A stretch of 57,976 nt of DNA from Sphingomonadaceae bacterium (GTDB lineage: Bacteria; Pseudomonadota; Alphaproteobacteria; Sphingomonadales; Sphingomonadaceae), in assembly GCA_016742125.1 (NCBI GenBank), contig JACVCM010000008.1, positions 1 through 57,976 on the forward strand, read 5' to 3'. Shown piece after piece: positions 40,439 through 48,648 of the stretch (within the stretch, counting starts at the first letter, position 1; every line of letters begins with the position of its first letter). Below the pieces are notes generated by a model that was not told the DNA's origin, made no database searches, and saw nothing but the letters and a program-made list of their open reading frames with translations. The position numbers and the translations under genes were made by a program.

Positions 40439-40456
40439 AATAGGGGAAAGCCCCTA
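40439..40456. promoter_or_regulatory. Inverted repeat AATAGGGGaaagCCCCTA, candidate LuxR-regulator site
   Basis: 6-bp arms (TAGGGG/CCCCTA) around AAAG, with the full AATAGGGG half-site also present at 41830. It lies 78-95 nt upstream of the MFS start and overlaps the stop codon of the flavin monooxygenase gene. A weak terminator is the alternative, but no T-run follows on either strand. Confidence 0.6.
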
Positions 40457-41779
40457 GAACACGTCGAAGATCATTGCGGGCAGGCCTACAAAGGCTTTGC
40501 CGTAGCTCTCGTAATTCTTTGCCTGGATCGCCATGTGCGATTGGCCTGTCTGCACATCGCGCAGGATTTGTTCGAGTGGGCTTTCGCGGAAAACGCCGGT
40601 CGTGCCGCACAGCTCGTGGATTGCCTGAACACATTCAACGCATGTGCGGGCAAGATAGGTATTCATCAGTTGCGAGACGAGATGGTCCGGTTTGCCGATA
40701 TGTTCGCCTTCTTCGAACCGCGCCCAGCAATCGTCTATGACCTCGTAAAACAGCGCACGCGCTGCACGAAGTTTGGCTTCGACCTCGGCAATCTTGTACT
40801 GGACCACCGGACGTTCGATCAGCGAACCGCCTGCCATGCCGACCGCGACCGGCGCCTTTGCCTTGCCCAGGGCATAGAAATATTCCAGAGCATGCCGGGT
40901 CGCGCCCAAGAGGACTGCCGCATGCCCGCCAATGCCGTGCGGCGCTTGGGCCGTAAGCTGCACGCGATCTGGATCGAAGCGGGCGAAGGCCATGTCATGC
41001 GGAATGAATGCATCGTCCAGACGGAAACGCCCCGAATGCGTGCCCCTTAACCCCAGCGTGTCCCAGCTACCCTCAACGACCGCACCGTCTGTAACTGGAA
41101 AGTAGCCGATGAACATCTCTACGGGCGGCTCACCAGGCTTTGGGGGAAACGAGGGGACTGGTGCTGCGGCGTCTTCCACAACGGCGAAACCACCAATATA
41201 GTGCGTTGCGTGTAGTGTATTCGACGCCCACGCCCATTCACCGTCCACGATGCGAAAACCGCCATCAACCCGGACCGCTTTCCCCATGGCGCCCGGCGTC
41301 CCGGCAATAACGGTCCGCCGGCTCGAAAACAGCTTTTGAGCGCCGGACAGAGGCAAGTTCATCGCCAGCGTCGCCGCCGCCAGATGGACCAATACACTCC
41401 AGCCCGCGCTTGCGTTGCCCCGACCGAGCTCTTCCATGACGCGGAAATAGGTGGCGTAATGCCATCCGCCGCCGCCCACTTCTTCGGGAGCACCGGCAAT
41501 GTAGCAACCGATATCAGCCATCTTCTGCACAATGTTTTCCGGCAGGCGCTGGGTCTTGTCCATTTCGCGCGATTGCGCACGTAACTCAGGCACAAGAGCA
41601 CGGCACGCGTCGATGGCCGCACGGCTGTTATCATCCAACGCGATGCGCTTGATCTCGTCCCTGAACGGCGGATATTCGATGACCTGAACAGGGAAAGCAC
41701 CTGCGCCGGGAGGGGGCTGCACTGGCCTTGCTCCGGTAGAATTTGCGAAATTTTCGGGGGGATTTATTTTTGTTGCCAT
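40454..41779 (-). CDS. Acyl-CoA dehydrogenase-fold flavin monooxygenase (no SnoaL domain)
   Basis: 441 aa group-D flavin monooxygenase/acyl-CoA dehydrogenase family member: EEVGGGGWHYATYFRVMEEL (99-118), HATHYIGGF, GLRGTHSGRF, GIGGHAAVLLGATRHALEYF and LRDVQTGQSHMAIQ near the end. It would hydroxylate an aromatic or alicyclic substrate with reduced flavin from a separate reductase. It is related to the two SnoaL-fused proteins but stops before the extra domain and has a longer N-terminal tail (about 30 residues, proline-rich). It is divergent from the LuxR gene with a perfect 8-bp palindrome between them, so probably its main target. Confidence 0.85.
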   Translation of the reverse strand: MATKINPPENFANSTGARPVQPPPGAGAFPVQVIEYPPFRDEIKRIALDDNSRAAIDACRALVPELRAQSREMDKTQRLPENIVQKMADIGCYIAGAPEEVGGGGWHYATYFRVMEELGRGNASAGWSVLVHLAAATLAMNLPLSGAQKLFSSRRTVIAGTPGAMGKAVRVDGGFRIVDGEWAWASNTLHATHYIGGFAVVEDAAAPVPSFPPKPGEPPVEMFIGYFPVTDGAVVEGSWDTLGLRGTHSGRFRLDDAFIPHDMAFARFDPDRVQLTAQAPHGIGGHAAVLLGATRHALEYFYALGKAKAPVAVGMAGGSLIERPVVQYKIAEVEAKLRAARALFYEVIDDCWARFEEGEHIGKPDHLVSQLMNTYLARTCVECVQAIHELCGTTGVFRESPLEQILRDVQTGQSHMAIQAKNYESYGKAFVGLPAMIFDVF

Positions 41780-41795
41780 GAACTGCTCCGCTCTC

Positions 41796-41810
41796 TTAGT
41801 TTCAGACTAA
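41796..41810. promoter_or_regulatory. Inverted repeat TTAGTttcagACTAA
   Basis: 5-bp arms around TTCAG, 17-31 nt upstream of the flavin monooxygenase start, where it could also lie over the transcription start. Secondary operator candidate next to the stronger palindrome at 41830-41849. Confidence 0.35.
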
Positions 41811-41829
41811 ACCGACCGCATCGATGTGA

Positions 41830-41849
41830 AATAGGGGAGACCCCCTATT
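41830..41849. promoter_or_regulatory. Perfect inverted repeat AATAGGGGagacCCCCTATT, candidate LuxR-regulator site
   Basis: 8-bp arms with a 4-bp centre, in the 95-nt divergent spacer: 51-70 nt from the flavin monooxygenase start and 26-45 nt from the LuxR gene start. The same half-site recurs at 40439. Size and symmetry suit a dimeric GerE/LuxR-type helix-turn-helix. Confidence 0.68.
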
Positions 41850-41874
41850 CCGGTGCGGCCGCAAAGAGGCGGCG

Positions 41875-42903
41875 GTGAGGGAGATTATTGCAAGGATGGA
41901 AGGGGCTCCAACTGAATCACCGGCGGCGCTTCCCAGCGATCAATTGTTGCGCGCGGCGAATGGCTTGTTTCAATCAGAAGCCCTTGACCAGATCAAAGCT
42001 AAAGCGCTCGATCAACTGACCCGCAGCGTCGATGCAGACGGCAATATATTCGTATACTCGACCACAGATTATGGCGTCATGCGGATTACCCATCATTTTT
42101 CAGATGTCGCTCGCCACGCCGATGATCATCAGAAAGAGGTTGCGAAGCTAATCGGAGAAGACCCGATTTTCAATGCGCTGACCCGCCGTTTGGCAGACAG
42201 CAGCTATGCAGCGACAAATATGTCAGATCTGCCGAACATAGCGGCGTTTCGGAAATCGGAAACCTACCGGATCATTTACGAGCAGCACGAACTGAGGCAA
42301 CTCATATGCGGCGTTGTTGTGCCCATTCCGGGTACTCTCGCGGTGGTCGCCTTCTACAGAAGACAGATTGAGAGAAGCTTTGTCGCCAGGGATGTGGCAT
42401 TGATTGAAACCATATTGCCCATGCTCGGTGAAACCATCCGGCGGATCGCGCTTGCTGAGGCACTGGTTGGCAAGTTGGGCACCAAGCCTGTGACCGCCGA
42501 CCTGACAATCCGTCACGGATTGGAAGCGGCGGGATTTGCCGAATCTATCGCAGGGCCAGGAACAACCGGCAAGCCATCGGTTTTTGAACGCCCGTCTGCC
42601 CTGAATGGCGATCTTGAAGATGCAGACAGCAAACTCGATTCACTGAGTCCGAGAGAACGTGAAATTGCGCACATGGTTAGCGAAGGGCAAACGAACCTTC
42701 AAATCGCCAGCCAAGCCGGCATCAGCCGGAAGACGGTTGAGATCCATGTCTCGGCCATTCTCCACAAGCTGTCGCTCAACAACCGGACCGAACTGGCCTT
42801 TTTGATTCAGGCCCTCAATGCCCAGAAACACCAACTGCGCGCCTATTTGGGAGCGGTTCAGCACATTGGCGGGGAATCATCCGCGCATCGGCCACAAAAA
42901 TGA
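41875..42903 (+). CDS. LuxR-family transcriptional regulator
   Basis: 342 aa. The C-terminal part (about 253-320) is a GerE-type helix-turn-helix: SLSPREREIAHMVSEGQTNL, then QIASQAGISRKTVEIHVSAI. The N-terminal 200 residues form an alpha/beta sensor-like domain without a response-regulator Asp motif or a recognisable acyl-homoserine-lactone site, so it probably senses a catabolic ligand. It starts with GTG at 41875 (GAGGCGG before it); ATG at 41896 is an alternative. Divergent from the flavin monooxygenase gene, upstream of the TonB receptor operon, and associated with the AATAGGGG palindromes. Confidence 0.87.
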   Translation: MREIIARMEGAPTESPAALPSDQLLRAANGLFQSEALDQIKAKALDQLTRSVDADGNIFVYSTTDYGVMRITHHFSDVARHADDHQKEVAKLIGEDPIFNALTRRLADSSYAATNMSDLPNIAAFRKSETYRIIYEQHELRQLICGVVVPIPGTLAVVAFYRRQIERSFVARDVALIETILPMLGETIRRIALAEALVGKLGTKPVTADLTIRHGLEAAGFAESIAGPGTTGKPSVFERPSALNGDLEDADSKLDSLSPREREIAHMVSEGQTNLQIASQAGISRKTVEIHVSAILHKLSLNNRTELAFLIQALNAQKHQLRAYLGAVQHIGGESSAHRPQK

Positions 42904-43096
42904 TCGCCTGAAAATTTCGTCATATTACAGGCGGGTGAGGCCGCACTCGGTGTTGCACTCCTGATCATGCGGGGCAGCATATGGCTGTGTTACGACCAAA
43001 TGCGCTCAGCCCGATAAGTTTGCTTTGAAAAGAAATCTGTCCTGTCGTCGTTGAGCGCACAACCACACATCGATGCGTCAATCGGGGAGGATGATT

Positions 43097-45412
43097 ATGA
43101 AACTGTTCGCGCCGCGCGCCAATTATGGCGCTTCTTTGTTTGTGATTGCCGCAATTCTGGGCACGGCTAGCCCGCTCTCGGCACAAACGCAGCAGCCCAA
43201 GGAAACCGGAAGCGGCGAAGAGGAAACCGACAACAGCAGGCTCGAAGAAATTATCGTTGTCGCGCAGAAGCGTACCGAGCGGCTGCAGGATGTGCCGATT
43301 TCGATAACCGCACTTACAGCCGACATGATCGAGAAGCGCGGCGTTCGCAATCTCTCAGATGTCAGCCAGATGACGCCGAACTTCCAGCTCGACGGCGGAA
43401 AAGACTCAAACGAAAACAAAGTGTCGTTGCGTGGCATTTCGTCGGCGGCCATTATCACTGGCCAGCCGGAAACCGTCGGCATCTACATCGATGGTGTCTA
43501 CAATAGCGGCCGGATTCTTGCCAATCTCGACCTGATCGATATCGAGCGGATCGAGGTCCTGCGTGGTCCGCAGGGAACATTGTTCGGTCGGAATACGACG
43601 GCCGGCGCGATCAACATAACGACCCACAAAGCGGGCAATGATTTTGAAGGGTCGCTGCAGGCCGAATATGGGAATTATGATACGCTGCGCCTGCGCGGTG
43701 GGGTTGGCGGCCCGATCGCAACGGACTCGCTTTTTGCACAGGTTTCAGGAACGTACAGCAGACGGTCGGGTTACCAGCGTAACACAACGCTCAATATCGA
43801 CACCGACGCGAATGAACTGGGAAGCGGACGTTTCTCGCTAAGTTACCGGAAGCCCGACAGCCCGTTCGCAGCGACGCTGACGGGCGACTATTATGAAGAT
43901 AACAATGCAGCACAAGTTGCCAGCATTTCGCCGTTCACGCGAAAGGTCACCACTGACATTGCGCCGATTGAGCGCAACAAATCCTACGGCTCGACGCTGA
44001 CACTAACCTACGATTTTGACTCCGCTATCTTAACGTCGATCTCGTCATTCAAGCGCTACGATCTGAAGACACAGTCGGATTTTGACCGGTCGGCGTCGGG
44101 TAATGGTCCCTTGATAAATCTGTCCGCACCGCCACCGGTGCCGGGAGGTCCGCCGCCAGCGCTTGGCTTCGGCTATCAGGGATCGTTTGAAAACGGCATC
44201 TACACATCCAAACAATATAGTCAGGAAATCCGCCTGCACTCGGCGCCCGGCGGCAAGCTAGACTGGATCCTCAGCGGATTCTTCTACAAGGAAAAGCTTT
44301 TCGTGGGCTCTGACCTGCAATTTGCCTTTTCCATACCGACTCCGCTTGGCCCCTTGCCCGCGCCCGGCTTCATCCAGAACAATTTTGACATGGACAGCGT
44401 CAGCTATGCACTGTTCGGCCAGGCTACATGGCATATGACGGACAAGCTTCATCTGACCGGCGGCGGTCGCGTCACCCGCGATGAAAAGGACTTTGTCACC
44501 AGCGCCATTGATCCCACAACGATCAGCCCGGCTAATCCACTGGGCATCGGGATCCCGCAATTTGCGACACCTTTTGCGCCGCGCAAAAACGGTTTCAGCG
44601 GAACGCGCTTCACGCCAATGGCAAATCTGCGTTTTGAACTGAACGACGACGCCTCAATTTACGCTTCATTCGCAACCGGCTACAAAGAAGGTACGGTCAA
44701 CCAGACGACAGTGCCTGCGGGCGCCCGAACGGAAGTATTGCCCGAAACCTCCAATTCCTATGAGGTGGGCGTGAAGTCGGTGCTTGCTGACCGCCGACTT
44801 CAGATAAACGCCAACGTCTTCTACATCGATTATAAAAACCTGCAGGTAACGCTGACCAACCCACTTTCCGGGCTGCCTTATGTCGGCAATGCGGGGGCGC
44901 GCAGCTACGGGTTTGAGGCGGATATGAATGCCGTAGTCGCGCCGGGGGTCACGTTGGGCTGGGCAGTTGGCTTCACCGACGCCAAATATCGCTCCTTCCC
45001 TGCCTGCTCGTTCGTTACCGCAGGCCCCGCCGCAGGCACGCCAATTTCGTGCAACGGCAATCAGCTGGCCAATGGCGCCGACTGGACCGCCAGCGCGAAT
45101 TTCCGCGTCATCCGGCCGATTGGAAATGGGCTAAGCGTCAGTTTCGGCGGCGATGTCAATTATCGTGGCCGAACCTATTTCGACCCGGAAAATGCGCTGG
45201 AATCGAAACGTTCTCCCTACGCGCTGGTCAATGGCGACATAGGCTTGCTTGCCGATGGCTGGTCGCTTTCGGTCTTCACGCGCAACCTTTTCGACAAGGA
45301 CTATATCATTCAATACAATCGCGCTGTTCCGGTTTTCGGACAGGTGCAAAGCCCTTATTATTATGCAGGCGCACCACGCACGGTCGGCGTCCGGCTCAAG
45401 GTAGACTTCTGA
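43097..45412 (+). CDS. TonB-dependent outer-membrane receptor
   Basis: 771 aa from the ATG at 43097, chosen because GGGGAGG lies 8 nt before it; ATGs at 43073 and 43091 are poorer. Signal peptide about 1-30 (PLSAQ), TonB-box region EIIVVAQKR (51-59), plug with RGPQGTLFGRNTTAGAI, barrel ending LKVDF. First gene of TonB receptor - small exported protein - SCP2 - Rieske oxygenase. The 193-nt region before it shows no AATAGGGG site. Substrate probably hydrophobic, judged from the SCP2 partner (inference). Confidence 0.93.
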   Translation: MKLFAPRANYGASLFVIAAILGTASPLSAQTQQPKETGSGEEETDNSRLEEIIVVAQKRTERLQDVPISITALTADMIEKRGVRNLSDVSQMTPNFQLDGGKDSNENKVSLRGISSAAIITGQPETVGIYIDGVYNSGRILANLDLIDIERIEVLRGPQGTLFGRNTTAGAINITTHKAGNDFEGSLQAEYGNYDTLRLRGGVGGPIATDSLFAQVSGTYSRRSGYQRNTTLNIDTDANELGSGRFSLSYRKPDSPFAATLTGDYYEDNNAAQVASISPFTRKVTTDIAPIERNKSYGSTLTLTYDFDSAILTSISSFKRYDLKTQSDFDRSASGNGPLINLSAPPPVPGGPPPALGFGYQGSFENGIYTSKQYSQEIRLHSAPGGKLDWILSGFFYKEKLFVGSDLQFAFSIPTPLGPLPAPGFIQNNFDMDSVSYALFGQATWHMTDKLHLTGGGRVTRDEKDFVTSAIDPTTISPANPLGIGIPQFATPFAPRKNGFSGTRFTPMANLRFELNDDASIYASFATGYKEGTVNQTTVPAGARTEVLPETSNSYEVGVKSVLADRRLQINANVFYIDYKNLQVTLTNPLSGLPYVGNAGARSYGFEADMNAVVAPGVTLGWAVGFTDAKYRSFPACSFVTAGPAAGTPISCNGNQLANGADWTASANFRVIRPIGNGLSVSFGGDVNYRGRTYFDPENALESKRSPYALVNGDIGLLADGWSLSVFTRNLFDKDYIIQYNRAVPVFGQVQSPYYYAGAPRTVGVRLKVDF

Positions 45413-45795
45413 TGGCCGCGTCCAAAACTTTCGGCCTGTTCGTATCGGCTCTGGCAATTGTTGCCGCCGTGCCTGCGGTTGCGCGAAGCGCCGACATCGC
45501 AGGGACCTGGCAAGCTCTCGCACGCGCACCAAATGGTTCTCCGGACACGGTAACACTTACCTTTTTGTTCAGCAGGAAGGGCGGAAAGCTGTTGGGATCG
45601 ATGCAGGGGCCGATGGGCAAAGTTGCGTTGGAGGACGTTAAAGAGACCGCCGGAAAGGTGACTTTTAAGATGTCCACCCCCATGGGCGGTTCGATCGCGG
45701 GTAGCGCCCAGATCGTCAAAAACGTCTTGAAGATCAAGATGCCCGGTCCAGATGGCAGGCCTGCAGAACTGATGGCCAAACGCATCGTGAAGTGA
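45412..45795 (+). CDS. Small exported protein coupled to the TonB receptor
   Basis: 127 aa. A clear signal peptide (MAASKTFGLF...PAVARS, about 1-26) precedes a compact beta-rich domain with DIAGTWQALARAP, VTLTFLFSRKGGKLLGSMQG and repeated glycine turns, resembling small lipocalin/calycin-like beta-barrels that bind hydrophobic molecules. Its ATG shares an A with the receptor stop (TGATG at 45410-45414), so it is translated in step with it. Likely periplasmic acceptor or chaperone for the imported substrate (inference). No named family recognised with certainty. Confidence 0.75.
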   Translation: MAASKTFGLFVSALAIVAAVPAVARSADIAGTWQALARAPNGSPDTVTLTFLFSRKGGKLLGSMQGPMGKVALEDVKETAGKVTFKMSTPMGGSIAGSAQIVKNVLKIKMPGPDGRPAELMAKRIVK

Positions 45796-45823
45796 GTTTC
45801 GCACGCCTGTTGTGACAGTGCTC

Positions 45824-45850
45824 AACAGCGAGCGAGGAATCATCGCTGTT
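45824..45850. terminator. Hairpin AACAGCGA...TCGCTGTT
   Basis: 8-bp perfect arms with an 11-nt loop, 29 nt after the small exported protein gene and before SCP2, followed by TTTCTGT. It could be a partial terminator or an mRNA-stabilising hairpin separating expression of the receptor pair from SCP2-Rieske. It lacks a long T-run. Confidence 0.4.
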
Positions 45851-45910
45851 TCTGTGCATCGTTCCGCTTTGCGCAAGTGACATGGGACAAGCTGTTTAGT
45901 GGAATTCGAT

Positions 45911-46225
45911 ATGTCGAAAACTCTTTCTCTGGAGGAAGTAACCGAAATTTTTCGTGCTGGAAGCAAAGGCCAGCCGAGGCTTGGTGGTGTTCTGATGCTC
46001 GACTTTGGCGAAGATGGCTGCGTACGCATCGAAGGCCATCAGGCACCCTATACAATCGACAATCAGCGCGGCGACGCCGATTGCACGCTTTTTGTATCGT
46101 TGTCAGATTTTTCATTGCTGCACAGCGGCGAACTGCAACCGCAGGAAGCGATTGTTTCGGAACGGATGCGCATGACCGGGGCTATGGGCCTGGCGATGAA
46201 GCTGCGCGATCTGATGGAGGATTGA
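45911..46225 (+). CDS. SCP2 (sterol carrier-like) domain protein
   Basis: 104 aa single SCP2 domain: RLGGVLMLDFGEDGCVRIEG, then DADCTLFVSLSDFSLLHSGE and MRMTGAMGLAMKLRDLM, the standard hydrophobic tunnel fold. Binds lipids, sterol-like molecules or acyl-CoA; in the cytosol it could present a hydrophobic substrate to the Rieske oxygenase encoded 3 nt downstream. It is related to the C-terminal domain of the TetR-like protein at 51682 (ADCT...DF...G...M pattern). The ATG at 45911 follows AGTGGA; a GTG at 45899 is possible. Confidence 0.88.
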   Translation: MSKTLSLEEVTEIFRAGSKGQPRLGGVLMLDFGEDGCVRIEGHQAPYTIDNQRGDADCTLFVSLSDFSLLHSGELQPQEAIVSERMRMTGAMGLAMKLRDLMED

Positions 46226-46228
46226 GCG

Positions 46229-47275
46229 ATGGCAACGCCAGAGGCAACGGCCATGATCGGCGCCGCGCAATTGAACCAAGATACTGTCGGCTTGGAAATT
46301 GCTTCACCCGGTGACGGTGGCTTCGACATGAACTGGTGGCCGGTGGCGCTTTCCGGGGAAGTTGGCCCAGAACAGATTATCGACCGCCATTTCCTGGGCG
46401 GTGATGTGGTGATCTGGCGGACTGCCAGCGGGCTCGCGCAAGTTTCGACGGCCTATTGCGCACATCTGGGCGCACATTTGGGCGAAGGGCGCGTTGTTGG
46501 CGAAACCATCGAATGCGCATTTCATAACTGGTGCTTCGGGCAGGACGGAAACTGTCGATATATTCCCGCACCGCATGATCATATTCCAGCAAGCGCGAAG
46601 ATATTCGGTTACCCTACAGCTGAAAAATGGGGAATCATCTGGGCGTTTAACGGCGATGTTCCAAGCTATGAGGTGCCTTCACCTCCCTTTGTTAATGCCG
46701 ACAGCTATGACATATTGGCGGATCATGCGGGTGGATCGGACATCGCGCCCTTTTATGCGCCAATATCCAACATCTTTGATCTGCAGCATTTCGAGTTTGT
46801 GCACCGTTTCCCCGGGGCAGTCCTGTCTCCCGACAACTTGCCGGACCGGCCCGAGCTGGACATCGGGCCGCACCACATGGCCTATCGCCAGACCATGGGT
46901 GGAGGGGTATTTGGCCATTTGAAAGTTTGGGGAACCAACGGCCTTACGGCGACCTATATCGACGAAGAGACGCGGGTCATTACTGAAATCTTTGTATTCG
47001 CAACTGCGCCCCGACCCAATGGAACCGGCTTTGACGCCTACCAAGTGCTGTTTCGCCGCAAGAAGAACGACAGCCCCGAAGATCGCGCCAAGGGCCGGGC
47101 ACAGTTGGAAAAAGCCTGGGCAGCGCAGCTTTATGTTGCCAGTCAGGACGATGTCGTCCTGCGACGCCCGCATTTCAGAATGCGAAATTTCACAAAGGCC
47201 GATCGTTGGCTGAAGCAGTTTATCGAATATGTAAGAGATTATCCTCGCGCCGACCCCGGGGGCTCCTTCCAGTAG
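46229..47275 (+). CDS. Rieske non-heme iron oxygenase, KshA-like
   Basis: 348 aa. The Rieske ligands are Cys77/His79 (CAHLG) and Cys96/His99 (CAFHNW). The catalytic iron site is NIFDLQHFEFVHRF with Asp184, His187 and His192. It is similar to 3-ketosteroid 9-alpha-hydroxylase oxygenases and to the paralogue at 47617-48648, sharing YIPxxxxIPAxAxxFxYPT and the C-terminal RDYPRADP. Expected to hydroxylate a bulky, perhaps polycyclic substrate. It starts 3 nt after SCP2 on the same strand. No dedicated reductase gene is adjacent. Confidence 0.92.
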   Translation: MATPEATAMIGAAQLNQDTVGLEIASPGDGGFDMNWWPVALSGEVGPEQIIDRHFLGGDVVIWRTASGLAQVSTAYCAHLGAHLGEGRVVGETIECAFHNWCFGQDGNCRYIPAPHDHIPASAKIFGYPTAEKWGIIWAFNGDVPSYEVPSPPFVNADSYDILADHAGGSDIAPFYAPISNIFDLQHFEFVHRFPGAVLSPDNLPDRPELDIGPHHMAYRQTMGGGVFGHLKVWGTNGLTATYIDEETRVITEIFVFATAPRPNGTGFDAYQVLFRRKKNDSPEDRAKGRAQLEKAWAAQLYVASQDDVVLRRPHFRMRNFTKADRWLKQFIEYVRDYPRADPGGSFQ

Positions 47276-47302
47276 GGAGGCGCTACCGAAAAAATGCGGC
47301 AA

Positions 47303-47617
47303 TCAATTCATGGAGGCTGGTGCAAATTCGCCCTCAACCAACAGCACATGAAAATCTGCAAGGCCTTCTCTCAGCCTTTTGAGCTCCTGATATTCGTCCG
47401 AGAACCAGGCTGCCTCCGCATCTGCCAACGTTGGAAATTCGATCATCACGAACGATCCGCCGCTGCCAAAATCCCCTTCTACGGTCTTCGCCCCGATGCT
47501 GTGAAATACCACTTTTCCGCCATTGGCTGCCAGTGACTCTGCAGCTTTGGGGGCATATTCACTGACGAACCGTTCGATATCATGAAATACACAATTCATG
47601 ACCATATAGCCGGGCAT
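47303..47617 (-). CDS. DUF1330 family protein
   Basis: 104 aa ferredoxin-like alpha/beta barrel of the DUF1330 family: MPGYMVMNCVFHDIERFVSE, GDFGSGGSFVMIEFPTLADA and WFSDEYQELKRLREG are typical. Members are small dimers, some near dissimilatory enzymes; function unknown. The ATG shares one base with the Rieske oxygenase stop (TAATG), so it is the third coupled gene of the monooxygenase-SnoaL/Rieske/DUF1330 operon. It converges on the other Rieske gene at 47275. Confidence 0.87.
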   Translation of the reverse strand: MPGYMVMNCVFHDIERFVSEYAPKAAESLAANGGKVVFHSIGAKTVEGDFGSGGSFVMIEFPTLADAEAAWFSDEYQELKRLREGLADFHVLLVEGEFAPASMN

Positions 47618-48648
47618 TATTGATATCCCTCGGCCGGATCTGCGCGCGGATAATCGCGAATAAACTCGAGCATCCGACGCTGCCAGACGTCCGCCGGAAC
47701 CAGGTTGCGCGCACGCAGGTGCCAGTCGCGCATCACATCTTCATCCTGTTTGAAGGTCGCGTCTTCCATCGGTTTGGTTGCGACCCATTCGGCGTCGGCG
47801 CGCGCGCGATCTTCGGGCGTATCGGCTCTTTTGCGCTTGAAACCGACGCCATACACCTTGTGACGTCCGCCGGGAATCGGCGTCGTCGCCATCAGATTGA
47901 CGAGCTCGAATAGAGCACCTGGCCCTTCGAACGTGATGTTCAATATGCTGGTGCCGGTCATCCGCCAATGTGTATCGACCTCTCCCCATTTGTACGAAAA
48001 ACCAAAGCTATGGTCGTCGATCGTCAACACTGCGTCCTTGGGCGGAAAGCCATCGGTCATCGCCATGTCATGGACATATTGAAAATGCTGAAAATCTACG
48101 ATGTTAAGCATCTGCGCATAATGCGGCAGCTGCATCTCATGGACATCGTCCTGAACAGCGATCCAGTAATCGTCGATGTTATCGACGGTCAGCGGCAGTG
48201 GAATGTCAAGGTCGGGCTCAGCTCCGTTGAAGGCCCAGATCAACCCCTGGGTCTCTACCGTTGGATAGCTGAATAGTCTGGCTTTGGCCGGAATATTGTC
48301 GGTCGAAGGAATGTAAACGCATTTGCCACCCGTGTCATAACACCAGTGATGGAACCCGCATTCGATTGTCTCCCCAACAATCCGTCCATTGGCAAGATTG
48401 GCCCCCATGTGCGCGCAATAGGCGGTCTGGACGTTCAACCTTCCCCTAGTGGAACGCCAGACCACCACATTGCCGCCGAGAAACGGTGTCTCGAATATCA
48501 GCCCGTCCGGAACATCGCTGGATTTGCAAACCGCATACCAGCACATCGGAAAACCGTTTTCGCCGTCGCCCGGGATGACCAGTTCGGCATCGGCATCGCA
48601 GACCTGGCTATGCTCAAGCCGGTCCAAACCGATGGCTGCGCTGTTCAT
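47617..48648 (-). CDS. Rieske non-heme iron oxygenase, KshA-like
   Basis: 343 aa. Rieske ligands Cys78/His80 (CAHMG) and Cys97/His100 (CGFHHW); iron site NIVDFQHFQYVHD with Asp185, His188 and His193. Closely related to the convergent oxygenase at 46229-47275. It overlaps the upstream flavin monooxygenase-SnoaL gene by 4 nt (ATGA) and the downstream DUF1330 gene by 1 nt, so the two oxygenases and the small protein are made together, probably for consecutive steps on one substrate. The reductase partner is not encoded nearby. Confidence 0.92.
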   Translation of the reverse strand: MNSAAIGLDRLEHSQVCDADAELVIPGDGENGFPMCWYAVCKSSDVPDGLIFETPFLGGNVVVWRSTRGRLNVQTAYCAHMGANLANGRIVGETIECGFHHWCYDTGGKCVYIPSTDNIPAKARLFSYPTVETQGLIWAFNGAEPDLDIPLPLTVDNIDDYWIAVQDDVHEMQLPHYAQMLNIVDFQHFQYVHDMAMTDGFPPKDAVLTIDDHSFGFSYKWGEVDTHWRMTGTSILNITFEGPGALFELVNLMATTPIPGGRHKVYGVGFKRKRADTPEDRARADAEWVATKPMEDATFKQDEDVMRDWHLRARNLVPADVWQRRMLEFIRDYPRADPAEGYQ

